IMG/VR virus record: IMGVR_UViG_3300010354_000467
Location: 1-28,194 of that record
Reading direction: 5' to 3' (one strand)
DNA: 28,194 bases
Origin: a virus
Part shown: positions 1-7,800 of the stretch, in pieces
How the letters are laid out: each line of letters begins with the position of its first letter
How positions within the stretch are numbered: position 1 is the first letter of the stretch
Translations under genes and position numbers: made by a program
Notes under the pieces: model-generated
What the model saw: only the letters and a program-made list of their open reading frames with translations
Databases searched by the model: none
Told to the model about the DNA's origin: nothing

Positions 1-1083
1 AAATAGATTTTGATCTCTCAATTCAGAAACAATTGCGCTAATATTAACATCCATGTTAATAGGAACGTCAATTACTCTAGCGAAACCAAATGTATTACCA
101 AGTCTTTGTAGAATTGTTCTGCTGAGTGGCAATGTGAAACTAAATGATTGAACGTGAGCGTCTGTAAGATTTGTTAGACCTTCAGAAGTTGGAAGAGTTA
201 ATACAATATCACCGGGTCTCAAAGCGCTTACAGAACTAGTTCCAGTTGTAAATCCAGTGAAATTTACGCCAGCACTATCTTTAATAGCAGTACCTGTAAA
301 TTGTCTAGAATAATCAAGTTTATAACTAGTACCTACTGATGTAAATTTGGTAGCTGGTTGAGCTAAAATATTAATAGCTGGACTAAATCCAGTCATAGTA
401 ACTATGTCTGCTCCAACTACTGAATTTTGAGGAGCCGATCCTGAAGCTATAGAAACTGGAAGTTCAGTTGCGTCAGATTTAATATTAAAAGCTTCTACTG
501 TTATACTAGCAGTGGGAACTGCGCCAACAGCGGCTTCAAAAGCATATTCAGTTACGAAACCATTACCAATTCCAACTACTGTTGAACTTGGAGCTAATGT
601 TCCACCTACTACATCTTCGCCTTCATCTACAGTCAAAATATAGAAATTATTTCCTTGTAAATCAGCTAAAAGACCAGAAATAGCTTGAGCGCCATTTATA
701 GTGGTAGTATCTATTAATGCTCCAGCCCCGGCGTCTCCTGTGATGTTAAACCCTAACAATCTTTCATTATAACCATCTGTTACATAATAACTGAAATCCA
801 AACCAACTGTTGGGGATTCCATAACGATAGAATCAAGACGAGCTAGTTTGCCGAACTCGTTGATATCTTGTCTATTGATTGTAAAGTTGAAATTACAACT
901 TTGAATACGATCTAGTTTCTTAAGTAATGAAATACCAGAAGCTAGTGAACCTGTGCTAACAGGGGTAAATGGTGATGCAGTTGCTGATAAGCCATCTGCT
1001 GATACACCACTAACTTGTACTCCTGTAGAGCTAGGAGCTATAAATAAAGCCTGACTTTGGTAAATTACACGATTTCTTGCCAT
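1..1083 (-). CDS. Tail-tube-like structural protein (major tail protein candidate), C-terminus beyond the left edge
   Basis: Reading from the ATG at 1083 to the left edge gives 361 codons without a stop, so the gene is cut by the window. It starts MARNRVIYQSQALF and is rich in Thr, Ser, Gly and Val with almost no helix-forming stretches, as in beta-sandwich virion proteins. Three segments look like strands of a tube domain: residues 60-101 (IQSCNFNF to FSYYV), 178-200 (TEYAFEAAVGAVP to VEAFN) and 311-351 (VQSFSFTL to DVNISAIV). The first and third resemble each other, and all three have counterparts in the proteins at 13431 and 16073. It is the last visible gene of a leftward neck-to-tail series, the usual place for the major tail protein. 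No Shine-Dalgarno precedes the start. The tube role is inferred from fold-like pattern and gene order. A decoration or other virion protein is possible. Confidence 0.6.
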   Translation of the reverse strand, partial: MARNRVIYQSQALFIAPSSTGVQVSGVSADGLSATASPFTPVSTGSLASGISLLKKLDRIQSCNFNFTINRQDINEFGKLARLDSIVMESPTVGLDFSYYVTDGYNERLLGFNITGDAGAGALIDTTTINGAQAISGLLADLQGNNFYILTVDEGEDVVGGTLAPSSTVVGIGNGFVTEYAFEAAVGAVPTASITVEAFNIKSDATELPVSIASGSAPQNSVVGADIVTMTGFSPAINILAQPATKFTSVGTSYKLDYSRQFTGTAIKDSAGVNFTGFTTGTSSVSALRPGDIVLTLPTSEGLTNLTDAHVQSFSFTLPLSRTILQRLGNTFGFARVIDVPINMDVNISAIVSELRDQNLF

Positions 1084-1142
1084 ATGTTTTGTTTGTTAAA
1101 AAATGTTAATTATTTTTACAGTGTATAGGGAATATTGGGAAA
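1084..1142 (-). promoter_or_regulatory. Leader of the tail-tube-like gene with a TGTAAAAATA element
   Basis: This 59-bp gap lies between two minus-strand genes and has no ORF. On the minus strand it carries TGTAAAAATA (plus-strand positions 1111-1120), close to the T[AG]TAAATA element seen in the other larger gaps of the window. A run of T follows on the minus strand and then an A-rich segment up to the ATG, with no Shine-Dalgarno. Separate transcription of an abundant tail protein would make sense, but promoter function is inferred from position and resemblance only. Confidence 0.28.
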
Positions 1143-2003
1143 TTATAATCTTGGGTATCTATAAGTTTTTATGTTGAAATCTAAAAATCCGATGTGCAAA
1201 GTTGGATTCAATTCTTTAAGAACACTATCTCTAATTTTAGAGGTAACAACATGATCAATAAATAAAGTTTGATCACTATATTGTTTATTTACTACATTAT
1301 AATCATATCCAGTGGGATATAAACCTGTTTTTATTTCCCCGAATTCACCCAATGGATGTTTGGTCATAGGAACGACGCTAAAAACTTCATTATAACTATC
1401 TGCAAATATACTTAATAAACCATCTAATTGATATAGAGTTTCGCAAAATGCTACTAATTTTATATTACAATTTGTTTCATCTTCGCCGCCAAAAGCAAAT
1501 GCAGTATTATGAGTGTTTTCAATCGAAGCAAATATTGCTGGAGTTACTGGGTTGTATGGAGGAATATAATTTTCTGTAACAGTGTAGCGGCTATTGGTTA
1601 CATATTTATTTTCAATTATTAAATTATCTTCTGGTTGATCTGTTACATAACTATTTATTTCTTTAACTGTATATAGTCCGCTTACATTTAAAGTAGTGGA
1701 AACATTAGAGTCAAAGATCGCTCTTCCATTATCAAAATCTATAGCTAAACCGCTTGTTCCGGTTACTACGAAAGCGTTATCTATAGTGAGACCGCTTGGT
1801 ATTTGTGCGCCATTAATATTGTTGTCGTAAACCCATTGTTTATATGGCGATCCATATACGACTTTGTTTCCTCCAAGTCTAGGATCTGTATAGTTATAAA
1901 GCTTAGTATTTTTTATACTATATGCTTCTCCTTTGGTCATGACATAATTATCAAACCATAGAAAAAAACTATTTATAACATTATGCGAAAAATTTGGTTT
2001 CAT
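1143..2003 (-). CDS. Putative neck / tail-terminator region protein
   Basis: A 286-aa protein (MKPNFSHNVINSFF...) separated by one base from the gene upstream of it. The middle has a beta-rich stretch, GLAIDFDNGRAIFDSNVSTT, with the feel of a strand-turn-strand virion domain. The second half contains LVAFCETLYQLDGLLSIFAD, which looks helical and amphipathic, followed by a short beta-rich tail ending TYRYPRL. I do not recognise a named family with certainty. The third position of a head-closure, completion, terminator, tube series suggests a tail terminator or neck component. The length is above that of classical terminators (roughly 130-160 aa in lambda gpU and similar), so an added domain would be needed. 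Start chosen as the first ATG. The mRNA upstream of it is A/T-only (TTTAAATTAAA), with no ribosome-binding purine box. Confidence 0.42.
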   Translation of the reverse strand: MKPNFSHNVINSFFLWFDNYVMTKGEAYSIKNTKLYNYTDPRLGGNKVVYGSPYKQWVYDNNINGAQIPSGLTIDNAFVVTGTSGLAIDFDNGRAIFDSNVSTTLNVSGLYTVKEINSYVTDQPEDNLIIENKYVTNSRYTVTENYIPPYNPVTPAIFASIENTHNTAFAFGGEDETNCNIKLVAFCETLYQLDGLLSIFADSYNEVFSVVPMTKHPLGEFGEIKTGLYPTGYDYNVVNKQYSDQTLFIDHVVTSKIRDSVLKELNPTLHIGFLDFNIKTYRYPRL

Positions 2004-2004
2004 T

Positions 2005-2583
2005 TTAATTTAAATCTTTAAGTCTGCTTTCAAATCTACGAATAAGATCTGATATATATTTTGTGTTCCTAAATACCGCTCCGCTTCTTACTTTAGAAGT
2101 CGAACTTTGAACTCCCAATCCAGAGCGGCTATTTTTAACTTTTTTAAGATAATAACCTAATCCAGATATTCCAGATTCTATACCTCTAGCCCAACTTCTT
2201 CCTGTAGCCCAAGGCATAGGTGTTACATCGAATATCTCTTTAGTTGTTGGTATTTCAAACATCACTTGCGAAGAAACTCCGTTACTTGAATTTATTATTC
2301 TATATTTAGAAGATAATAATAATTCTCTAATTGGAGCGGTTGGATCGGTATTTTCGTCAAATCCTATGAATGAATATAAATTAGTAATACCTCCTAAAGT
2401 GCCAGAAATATTTTCGGCATATATGCCTCCTTTTATTTCTACAGTTACAGGATGTTCATCGAATTCTTTTATAATATCATCCTTGATTTTCTCAAAACGC
2501 TCTTTGATATAATCATTTTGGGTTTTGAGATATGTTGGATCTTTTTGCAATTGTTTAAGTAATTCGTAATAAGCTTTGTCCAT
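2005..2583 (-). CDS. Putative tail completion protein (HK97 gp10-like position)
   Basis: A 192-aa protein. Residues 1-45 form a charged helix-rich start (YYELLKQLQKDPTYLK...) ending in DDIIKEFDEHPVTVEI. Then comes GTLGGITNLYSFIGF, a Gly-rich turn typical of a beta domain, and a Trp-containing loop PMPWATGRSWARGIESG. The C-terminus is basic, with Arg/Lys-rich helix residues (SDLIRRFESRLKDLN). Small basic proteins of this length between a head-closure gene and a tube gene are usually tail completion or neck proteins of the gp10 type. The family assignment is from size, order and general composition, not from a diagnostic motif. It is one base away from the genes on both sides, which points to co-transcription and translational coupling in a leftward operon. 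Confidence 0.45.
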   Translation of the reverse strand: MDKAYYELLKQLQKDPTYLKTQNDYIKERFEKIKDDIIKEFDEHPVTVEIKGGIYAENISGTLGGITNLYSFIGFDENTDPTAPIRELLLSSKYRIINSSNGVSSQVMFEIPTTKEIFDVTPMPWATGRSWARGIESGISGLGYYLKKVKNSRSGLGVQSSTSKVRSGAVFRNTKYISDLIRRFESRLKDLN

Positions 2584-2584
2584 A

Positions 2585-3040
2585 TTATGGATCAGGTTTT
2601 AGATAAAGAGTGTAAAATTGATTATCAAATAGTCCATGACCTCTAAAAGCTGAATTGAGAACGAATCTCTTACCGTCTAAATCTATTCTTTTAGCATCTT
2701 TTATATATTCATAATCTGCGGCAGTTATTTTTAATCTAACACTGCCAACTACAGCTTCAAGCTTGATTTGTGTATTTAATTGGCCTTCGCTCCAATATTG
2801 TTTTTGGAAATCGTTGTTGTATAAAATTCTAGCTTTGAACGTCTGATAAACAGGTGTATTTATATATGAAGTCGTTTGACCAGCAGTATTATATAATGGA
2901 TTGAAGTTGGGATCTGTGATAATAACTACTTTAGATGCATCTTTAAAAACCGTGATGTCGCGAGCAAAAGTCTCATGAACATCCGCAATAACTGCGTTTA
3001 AAGCAGTTTTTTCAGAAGCAGTTAATAAACTCGTAGCCAT
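2585..3040 (-). CDS. Putative head-closure / head-tail adaptor protein
   Basis: A 151-aa protein, first gene of the leftward operon. Residues 1-45 look helical (LTASEKTALNAVIADVHETF), and the rest alternates hydrophobic and polar residues as in a small beta-barrel. Recognisable pieces are PVYQTFKARILYNN (67 onward), LEAVVGSVRLKITAADYEYI and KRIDLDGKRFVLNSAFRG. This layout matches head-closure proteins (SPP1 gp16 and head-tail adaptor types): a short helix and a barrel that turns a property of the input data into an oligomeric collar. The role in joining portal or adaptor to the tail is inferred from gene order with the completion, neck and tube-like genes after it. The mRNA upstream of the ATG is GTGTAAATATATTT, with no Shine-Dalgarno. 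The same sequence, bar one base, precedes the tape measure gene. Confidence 0.5.
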   Translation of the reverse strand: MATSLLTASEKTALNAVIADVHETFARDITVFKDASKVVIITDPNFNPLYNTAGQTTSYINTPVYQTFKARILYNNDFQKQYWSEGQLNTQIKLEAVVGSVRLKITAADYEYIKDAKRIDLDGKRFVLNSAFRGHGLFDNQFYTLYLKPDP

Positions 3041-3095
3041 AAATATATTTACACTAGTTGAAAAACGATAGAATATATATTATTATTTATAAAGT
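3041..3095. promoter_or_regulatory. Divergent promoter region between leftward neck genes and rightward tail genes
   Basis: These 55 bp lie between two genes reading away from each other, so promoters for both directions are expected here or in the gene ends. On the minus strand there is TATAAATA (plus positions 3084-3091) and TGTAAATA (plus positions 3046-3053), the latter ending five bases before the ATG at 3040. On the plus strand the sequence before the ATG at 3096 is TTATAAAGT. TATAAATA equals the T4 late promoter -10 element, but in DNA this AT-rich such octamers arise often, and they also occur inside genes here. Neither TAnnTTTG (the Bacteroidota -7 element) nor a clear sigma70 -35 is visible. 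Confidence 0.4.
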
Positions 3096-3875
3096 ATGGC
3101 TAAAGTTCTATATAGTTTTACAATTAAAAAGATTACAGAAGTAGAAGAGGAAAAGCAAGAAATCGTAAAAAACGATAATGGCGAAGACGTAACTAGAACT
3201 TATAAAGAGAAGATTAAGAAAGAAGTTCCAGTAGAAATTATAATCAATCAGCCAAACAGAAAACAAATGCAAGAAGCCGACATGGAATTCAGCGTTGAGA
3301 TGAGCCGCTGTATTAGAAATGGCGTATTGACAAAAGCTATGTTGCTCAATAAATATAATGATACAGGCGGATTGATCAGCGAGGCTGATGCAAAGACAAT
3401 GGTAAATTCAGCAGATGATATTCGCGAACTTCAAGCCAAACTAAGCATTCTTAATCTAAAGCCAGAATCAGAAAGAGATGAAGAAGATAAGTTGAAGATT
3501 GATACCATTACTTCTCAAATTCTACAACGTAGAAAAACTCTTATAGAAAAAGAAACTAGTTATTTAACTCTATTTAATCATACAGCAGATATCAAGGCTC
3601 AAAACAGAGCTATTTTGTGGTATGTATTGCATTTAAGTTATTATAAAGATTCTTCAAAAAAGAGTGCAGAACTTGAGCCACTTTTCCCCGGTAAAACTTT
3701 TGAACAAAAAGAAGCCACAATGTTTGATCATGAAGAAAATAAGCATGAAATTTATGAAAAGTGTTATAGCAAGTTAGCTAGTATTATTAGTTATTGGTTC
3801 TTCACCAGCAATCAAGATAAAGACGAATTCGATAGAATTGTGGGAGAAATAGATGGAACAATCCCAACAGAATAA
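3096..3875 (+). CDS. Putative tail assembly chaperone (G-like position)
   Basis: A 259-aa, strongly charged protein. Residues 1-53 alternate Lys/Glu-rich beta segments (KEKIKKEVPVEIIINQP). The remainder is helical: ADMEFSVEMSRCIRNGVLTK (62-81), then a long Glu/Lys helical region (110-165), then NHTADIKAQNRAILWYVLHL (172-191) and an acidic C-terminal tail. Tail assembly chaperones bind major tail protein and the tape measure during tube assembly and are not kept in the virion. They are placed just before the tape measure gene, as here. The assignment rests on this position, the following overlapping gene, and the charged helical composition. It is the first gene of the rightward operon. No Shine-Dalgarno is present before the start. 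Confidence 0.55.
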   Translation: MAKVLYSFTIKKITEVEEEKQEIVKNDNGEDVTRTYKEKIKKEVPVEIIINQPNRKQMQEADMEFSVEMSRCIRNGVLTKAMLLNKYNDTGGLISEADAKTMVNSADDIRELQAKLSILNLKPESERDEEDKLKIDTITSQILQRRKTLIEKETSYLTLFNHTADIKAQNRAILWYVLHLSYYKDSSKKSAELEPLFPGKTFEQKEATMFDHEENKHEIYEKCYSKLASIISYWFFTSNQDKDEFDRIVGEIDGTIPTE

Positions 3876-4848
3876 TTTTAAAAGGATATTTCGGGATATT
3901 AAAAATGGATTCTCTGAGATAAAGATCTTGGAGAATCTTTTTTATTTAAAGCATATGTCTTTCGAAGATCAAGTTGATATTGACTTGGTTTATGATAGAT
4001 ATTTAAGTCAAGCTATTAGTAAAGGCGTTCCAACGCATAAAGAAACTCTTGAAAGATTGATCGAAGAAGGCGAATGGTCCAAAAGAAAAGAAACGGAAAT
4101 AGCTCAACAAGAAGATTTTATTAAAAATCTTTTAAATCAAAAAAAATCATTATATTTGAAAGCAGAAATTTTGCGCCTCAACAAAGATATTGAAGAAGGC
4201 CAAAATAAATTAAATAGTTTGAAAAATGCTAGAGCTATGTTTTTTTCTAGAACTGCGGAATCTTATGCTGAAGAAAGATTAAATGATCATTATATTTTGA
4301 AGTGTTTATATAAGAATAAAAAATTAGAAGAACCAGTATATTCTGAAGAACAATTTGATGAAGTAGATTCTGAAAATCTATTTTTTATAATGAAAGAGTA
4401 TACCCGCGTTTACAAAGAAATAAATGATGACAATATTCAACGAATTGTATTGCAAGATTTTTATAATTTATATTTACCATTTGCAGAGAGTCCTACAGAG
4501 TTTTATGGAAAACCTATTTGTGATTTATCTTATAATCAGTTAAAGTTATTAGTATATTCGCGATTCTTTAAAAATATATTTCAGCAGAATCAAAACATGC
4601 CTCAAGATATTAAAAATGATCCTGATAAAATCATGGATTATGTTAATGCTAATGAGAATGTTAAAAAAGTGAGAGAAAGAAATAGCAATAAAGAAAACTC
4701 CGCTGAATCTATTGTTGGAGCTACTAGAGAAGACCTTGAATATCTAAATATAGCCAAGCCGGGGCAAAAAACTCTATCGTTAGCTGAAGAAGCGAAGAAA
4801 AAAGGCGGCTCTCTTTCTATGGACGACATGATGAAATTATTCGGATAA
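3853..4848 (+). CDS. Putative second tail assembly chaperone / pre-tape-measure protein
   Basis: A 331-aa, mostly helical protein that begins inside the last 23 bases of the previous gene. A stop (TAG) abuts its ATG, so the frame is not open further upstream. Residues 80-135 form a probable coiled coil (QQEDFIKNLLNQKKSLYLKA and the segment after it). Residues 160-245 are helix-rich with many aromatic residues. The C-terminus is KKGGSLSMDDMMKLFG. In lambda and many siphophages the second chaperone is made by ribosomal frameshifting from the first. Here this frame is +1 (or -2) relative to the first, and I find no -1 slippery heptamer in the overlap, so independent initiation is more likely. 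GGGAG sits seven bases before the ATG, the only Shine-Dalgarno-like sequence in the window. It is inside the upstream coding sequence, so it may be chance. Confidence 0.5.
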   Translation: MEQSQQNNFKRIFRDIKNGFSEIKILENLFYLKHMSFEDQVDIDLVYDRYLSQAISKGVPTHKETLERLIEEGEWSKRKETEIAQQEDFIKNLLNQKKSLYLKAEILRLNKDIEEGQNKLNSLKNARAMFFSRTAESYAEERLNDHYILKCLYKNKKLEEPVYSEEQFDEVDSENLFFIMKEYTRVYKEINDDNIQRIVLQDFYNLYLPFAESPTEFYGKPICDLSYNQLKLLVYSRFFKNIFQQNQNMPQDIKNDPDKIMDYVNANENVKKVRERNSNKENSAESIVGATREDLEYLNIAKPGQKTLSLAEEAKKKGGSLSMDDMMKLFG

Positions 4849-4876
4849 TGTCGTATTTAAGGTGTAAATATTATTT
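4849..4876 (+). promoter_or_regulatory. Tape measure gene leader with TGTAAATA element
   Basis: This 28-bp gap precedes the tape measure ATG. It contains TGTAAATA at 4863-4870, six bases before the start codon, and no Shine-Dalgarno. The stretch GTGTAAATATTATTTATGGC matches the sequence before the head-closure gene on the other strand except for one inserted T. If the octamer is a promoter -10 element, the transcript would begin at or next to the ATG and be leaderless. It could equally be a conserved translation-initiation context. Confidence 0.33.
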
Positions 4877-7800
4877 ATGGCGGGACCACAAATCAACGTT
4901 CAAGCTAATCAAGCAGCTTTAGTATCCTCTATTCAAGCGGGAATTACTGCTTATAACCAGCGTTTTGCGAATCAAAATCAAATCAATTTACAAGTAAATG
5001 CCAGAGGATTTTCCCAACCATTGGGAAGAATAACTGGTGATGTAAAAGATTTCGAATCCGCATTGGCCGCGTCTAACGCTCGCGTAGTTGCATTCGGAGC
5101 TTCTACAGCCGTACTTGGTGGTGTAATAAGAAGTTTCAAAGAAATAGTAAATGTTACTATTGAAGTAGAAAAGAATCTAGCAGATATTAATCGCGTATTC
5201 GGTTTAAGTACCGCTCAGTTGCAAAAATTTAGTTCTGCGCTTTTTGAAGTTAGTAAAGCCACATCGTCTTCATTTGGGGAAGCTTCAAAAGCCGCTCTTG
5301 AGTTCTCTCGTCAAGGTATCAAGGCTGAAGAAGTTCTTCAAAGAACAACTGATGCTCTTTTATTAGCAAAATTAGGCGGACTAAGTACTGCAAACGCTAT
5401 TGATGCTTTGACCGCTTCTGTAAATGGATTTAAAAATACAGGTATAACTACTACTCAAATTTTAAATAAGTTAGTAGCAGTAGAACAAAACTACGCTGTT
5501 GGTGCTGGTGACCTTGCTGAAGCTCTATCTCGTACAGGTCAGGCTGCGCAAGAAGCTGGAGTTAATATTGATCAATTGAATGCCTTAGTTACAGCAGCTC
5601 AAGAAAAAACCGCTCGCGGTGGTGCTGTAATTGGTAACGCTTTAAAAACAATTTTTACTCGTTTACAACGTCCAGAAACTTTAGATCAATTAGAAACGTT
5701 TAATATTAAAGTTCGTGACATTGAAGGAAATGTATTGCCAGCTATTACAATACTTAAAAACTTTTCAAGTGTTTATGGAGAATTAGCTGATACACAACGC
5801 GCTGCGCTTTCAGAACAAGTTGCTGGTGTTTATCAAGTTAACATTCTTAAAGCTATAGTAGGTGATTTGAATAGCGAACAAAGTGCGTACAATGGAGCAT
5901 TAAGAGATGGAACTAATGCTACAAATGAAGCTCAAGTAGCTGCCGCTAAACTTAATCAGACTTTAGATGCCTTAGTATCTCAAACGGGAACTGCTGCACA
6001 ACAGTTTGCTAATAATATTGGTCAAGTAACTTTTGAACCATTAGCTAAATATACCGCTCAGACATTTAAATCAATTTTTGAAAATTTAAACGATCTATTA
6101 GAAGGCGAAGGAATTGGATCTGTATTTGCTAATGGATTTTTGAAAGGAATCAGAAATATAATTGCTGGTCCCGGCGCAATTGCTGCATTCTATACATTAT
6201 TTAAGTTAATACAAAACTCTTTTAACTTCTTGACTCAGGCTTTGCCTCAAATTGCAGGTATTACTACAGAGTCTCAAAAAAGAAAAGATATTGAGGCTAG
6301 TGTTTTAAGAATATTACAACAAGAAGGTCCGTTAAGACAAGCTTTATTGGGTTATACTGGTAATCAGGCTGCACAAGCTCAATTATTATTAAATGCTGCT
6401 AAAGCTCAAACAGCAGAATATCAACAACAATTACAAATTGCTCAAAGATTAGCTCCATTGTTGGCTACTAAAGGCATTGTTGTTAATCCAAAATCTGGAC
6501 AAAAAGGACTTGCTGCGACAAGAAGTTCTGGATATATACCAAAAATTACTAAGATGGCTGAAACTATCGGCGCACAAGCTGGTGGTTATTCTCCCGGTCA
6601 AGTTGTTCGTTCTCCTGTTGGTGGAGTAATGAATACCGCAGAAGATGTAAAGTATATTCCCGGTTTTGCTCAACCTTTTATTAATCCTCCTGCTGGATCA
6701 AAAGCTGGTCGCGCTCATAGACAAAGATCAATACAACAAACTGGTGTTGATCCATATATGGCGGCTAAAGGATTTATTCCTAATTTTGCTTATAAAAATT
6801 TTGGATTTAAAAATAATTTATTAAATTTAAACGAACAATCGATAGCAGATTTTAGTTATCCTGCTTATTTTGAAAATAAAAATTTAGCAGACGGAGGTTT
6901 AGATAAAAAGGGGAATAGAAATAATATTTATGATTCTGTATCAGGAGTTGTTGAAAGAATTCCTTTTATTAATAAAGAAAGACTTAATCGACAATCTAAA
7001 AAATATTTTGAAGATTATTTAAATAATAAACAAGTTCCTACAATAGTTAAAAACTCTTATGATAGAGCTTTTAATAAAATTAAAACCTTTTATGGAGGAT
7101 TAGATGAAAAAAGTGTTAAACTGCAAATGTTTGATAAATTTAAGAAAGGTAATAATGGAGATTTTTATAATTTTAGAGGTTCTTTGTATGAATCTTTAGT
7201 TACTAAAAAAGTTGGAAATAATTATAATCTTTCTAATTCAGAATATTCTAGATCTGATTTATTACCAATAAACGCAGAAGATGCAAGTTTATTTACAGGT
7301 ATCGAAGCTAAATCAGGAGGTACAGGAGGAAATTGGAAAATATTACAAAAAGCAATTGAAACTGCGGTAAAACAAAAACAAACTCAATTCAATGATGATG
7401 GTTATGATGATATTGATATAGGTAGATATGCATTATATCAAACTTATAATAAAGGTTATATACCAAATTTTGCCGATATGTCTATGTCTCAAATTGCCGC
7501 CGCCGTTCGTTTGGGAAAAATGAGCGAAGCCGATGCAAGAGCAATGGGTTGGAAGCCCACTTCAGAAAAAATTGCTGAAAGAAAAGGAAGAGTCGCGCAA
7601 GAAAAAGCTGATAAATTAGCAGGTATTTCTTATAAGAATATCGACGTTCCTTGGAAGACTTATGATGAGTTTGGCGGAACAAATTATGATTATGGCGCTG
7701 CTTATGAAAAGCATGCTTTAAGCGTTTTAAAAGCAAAATATCCTACAATTCAGGACGCTATTTCTGCTGGTATTCCCGGTGGTCCAAGTTCAAGAGTTGA

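Noticed and set aside
3853-3875. Lambda-style G/GT -1 frameshift between the two chaperone genes
   Set aside because: The frames differ by +1/-2, not -1, and no slippery heptamer is seen in the overlap.
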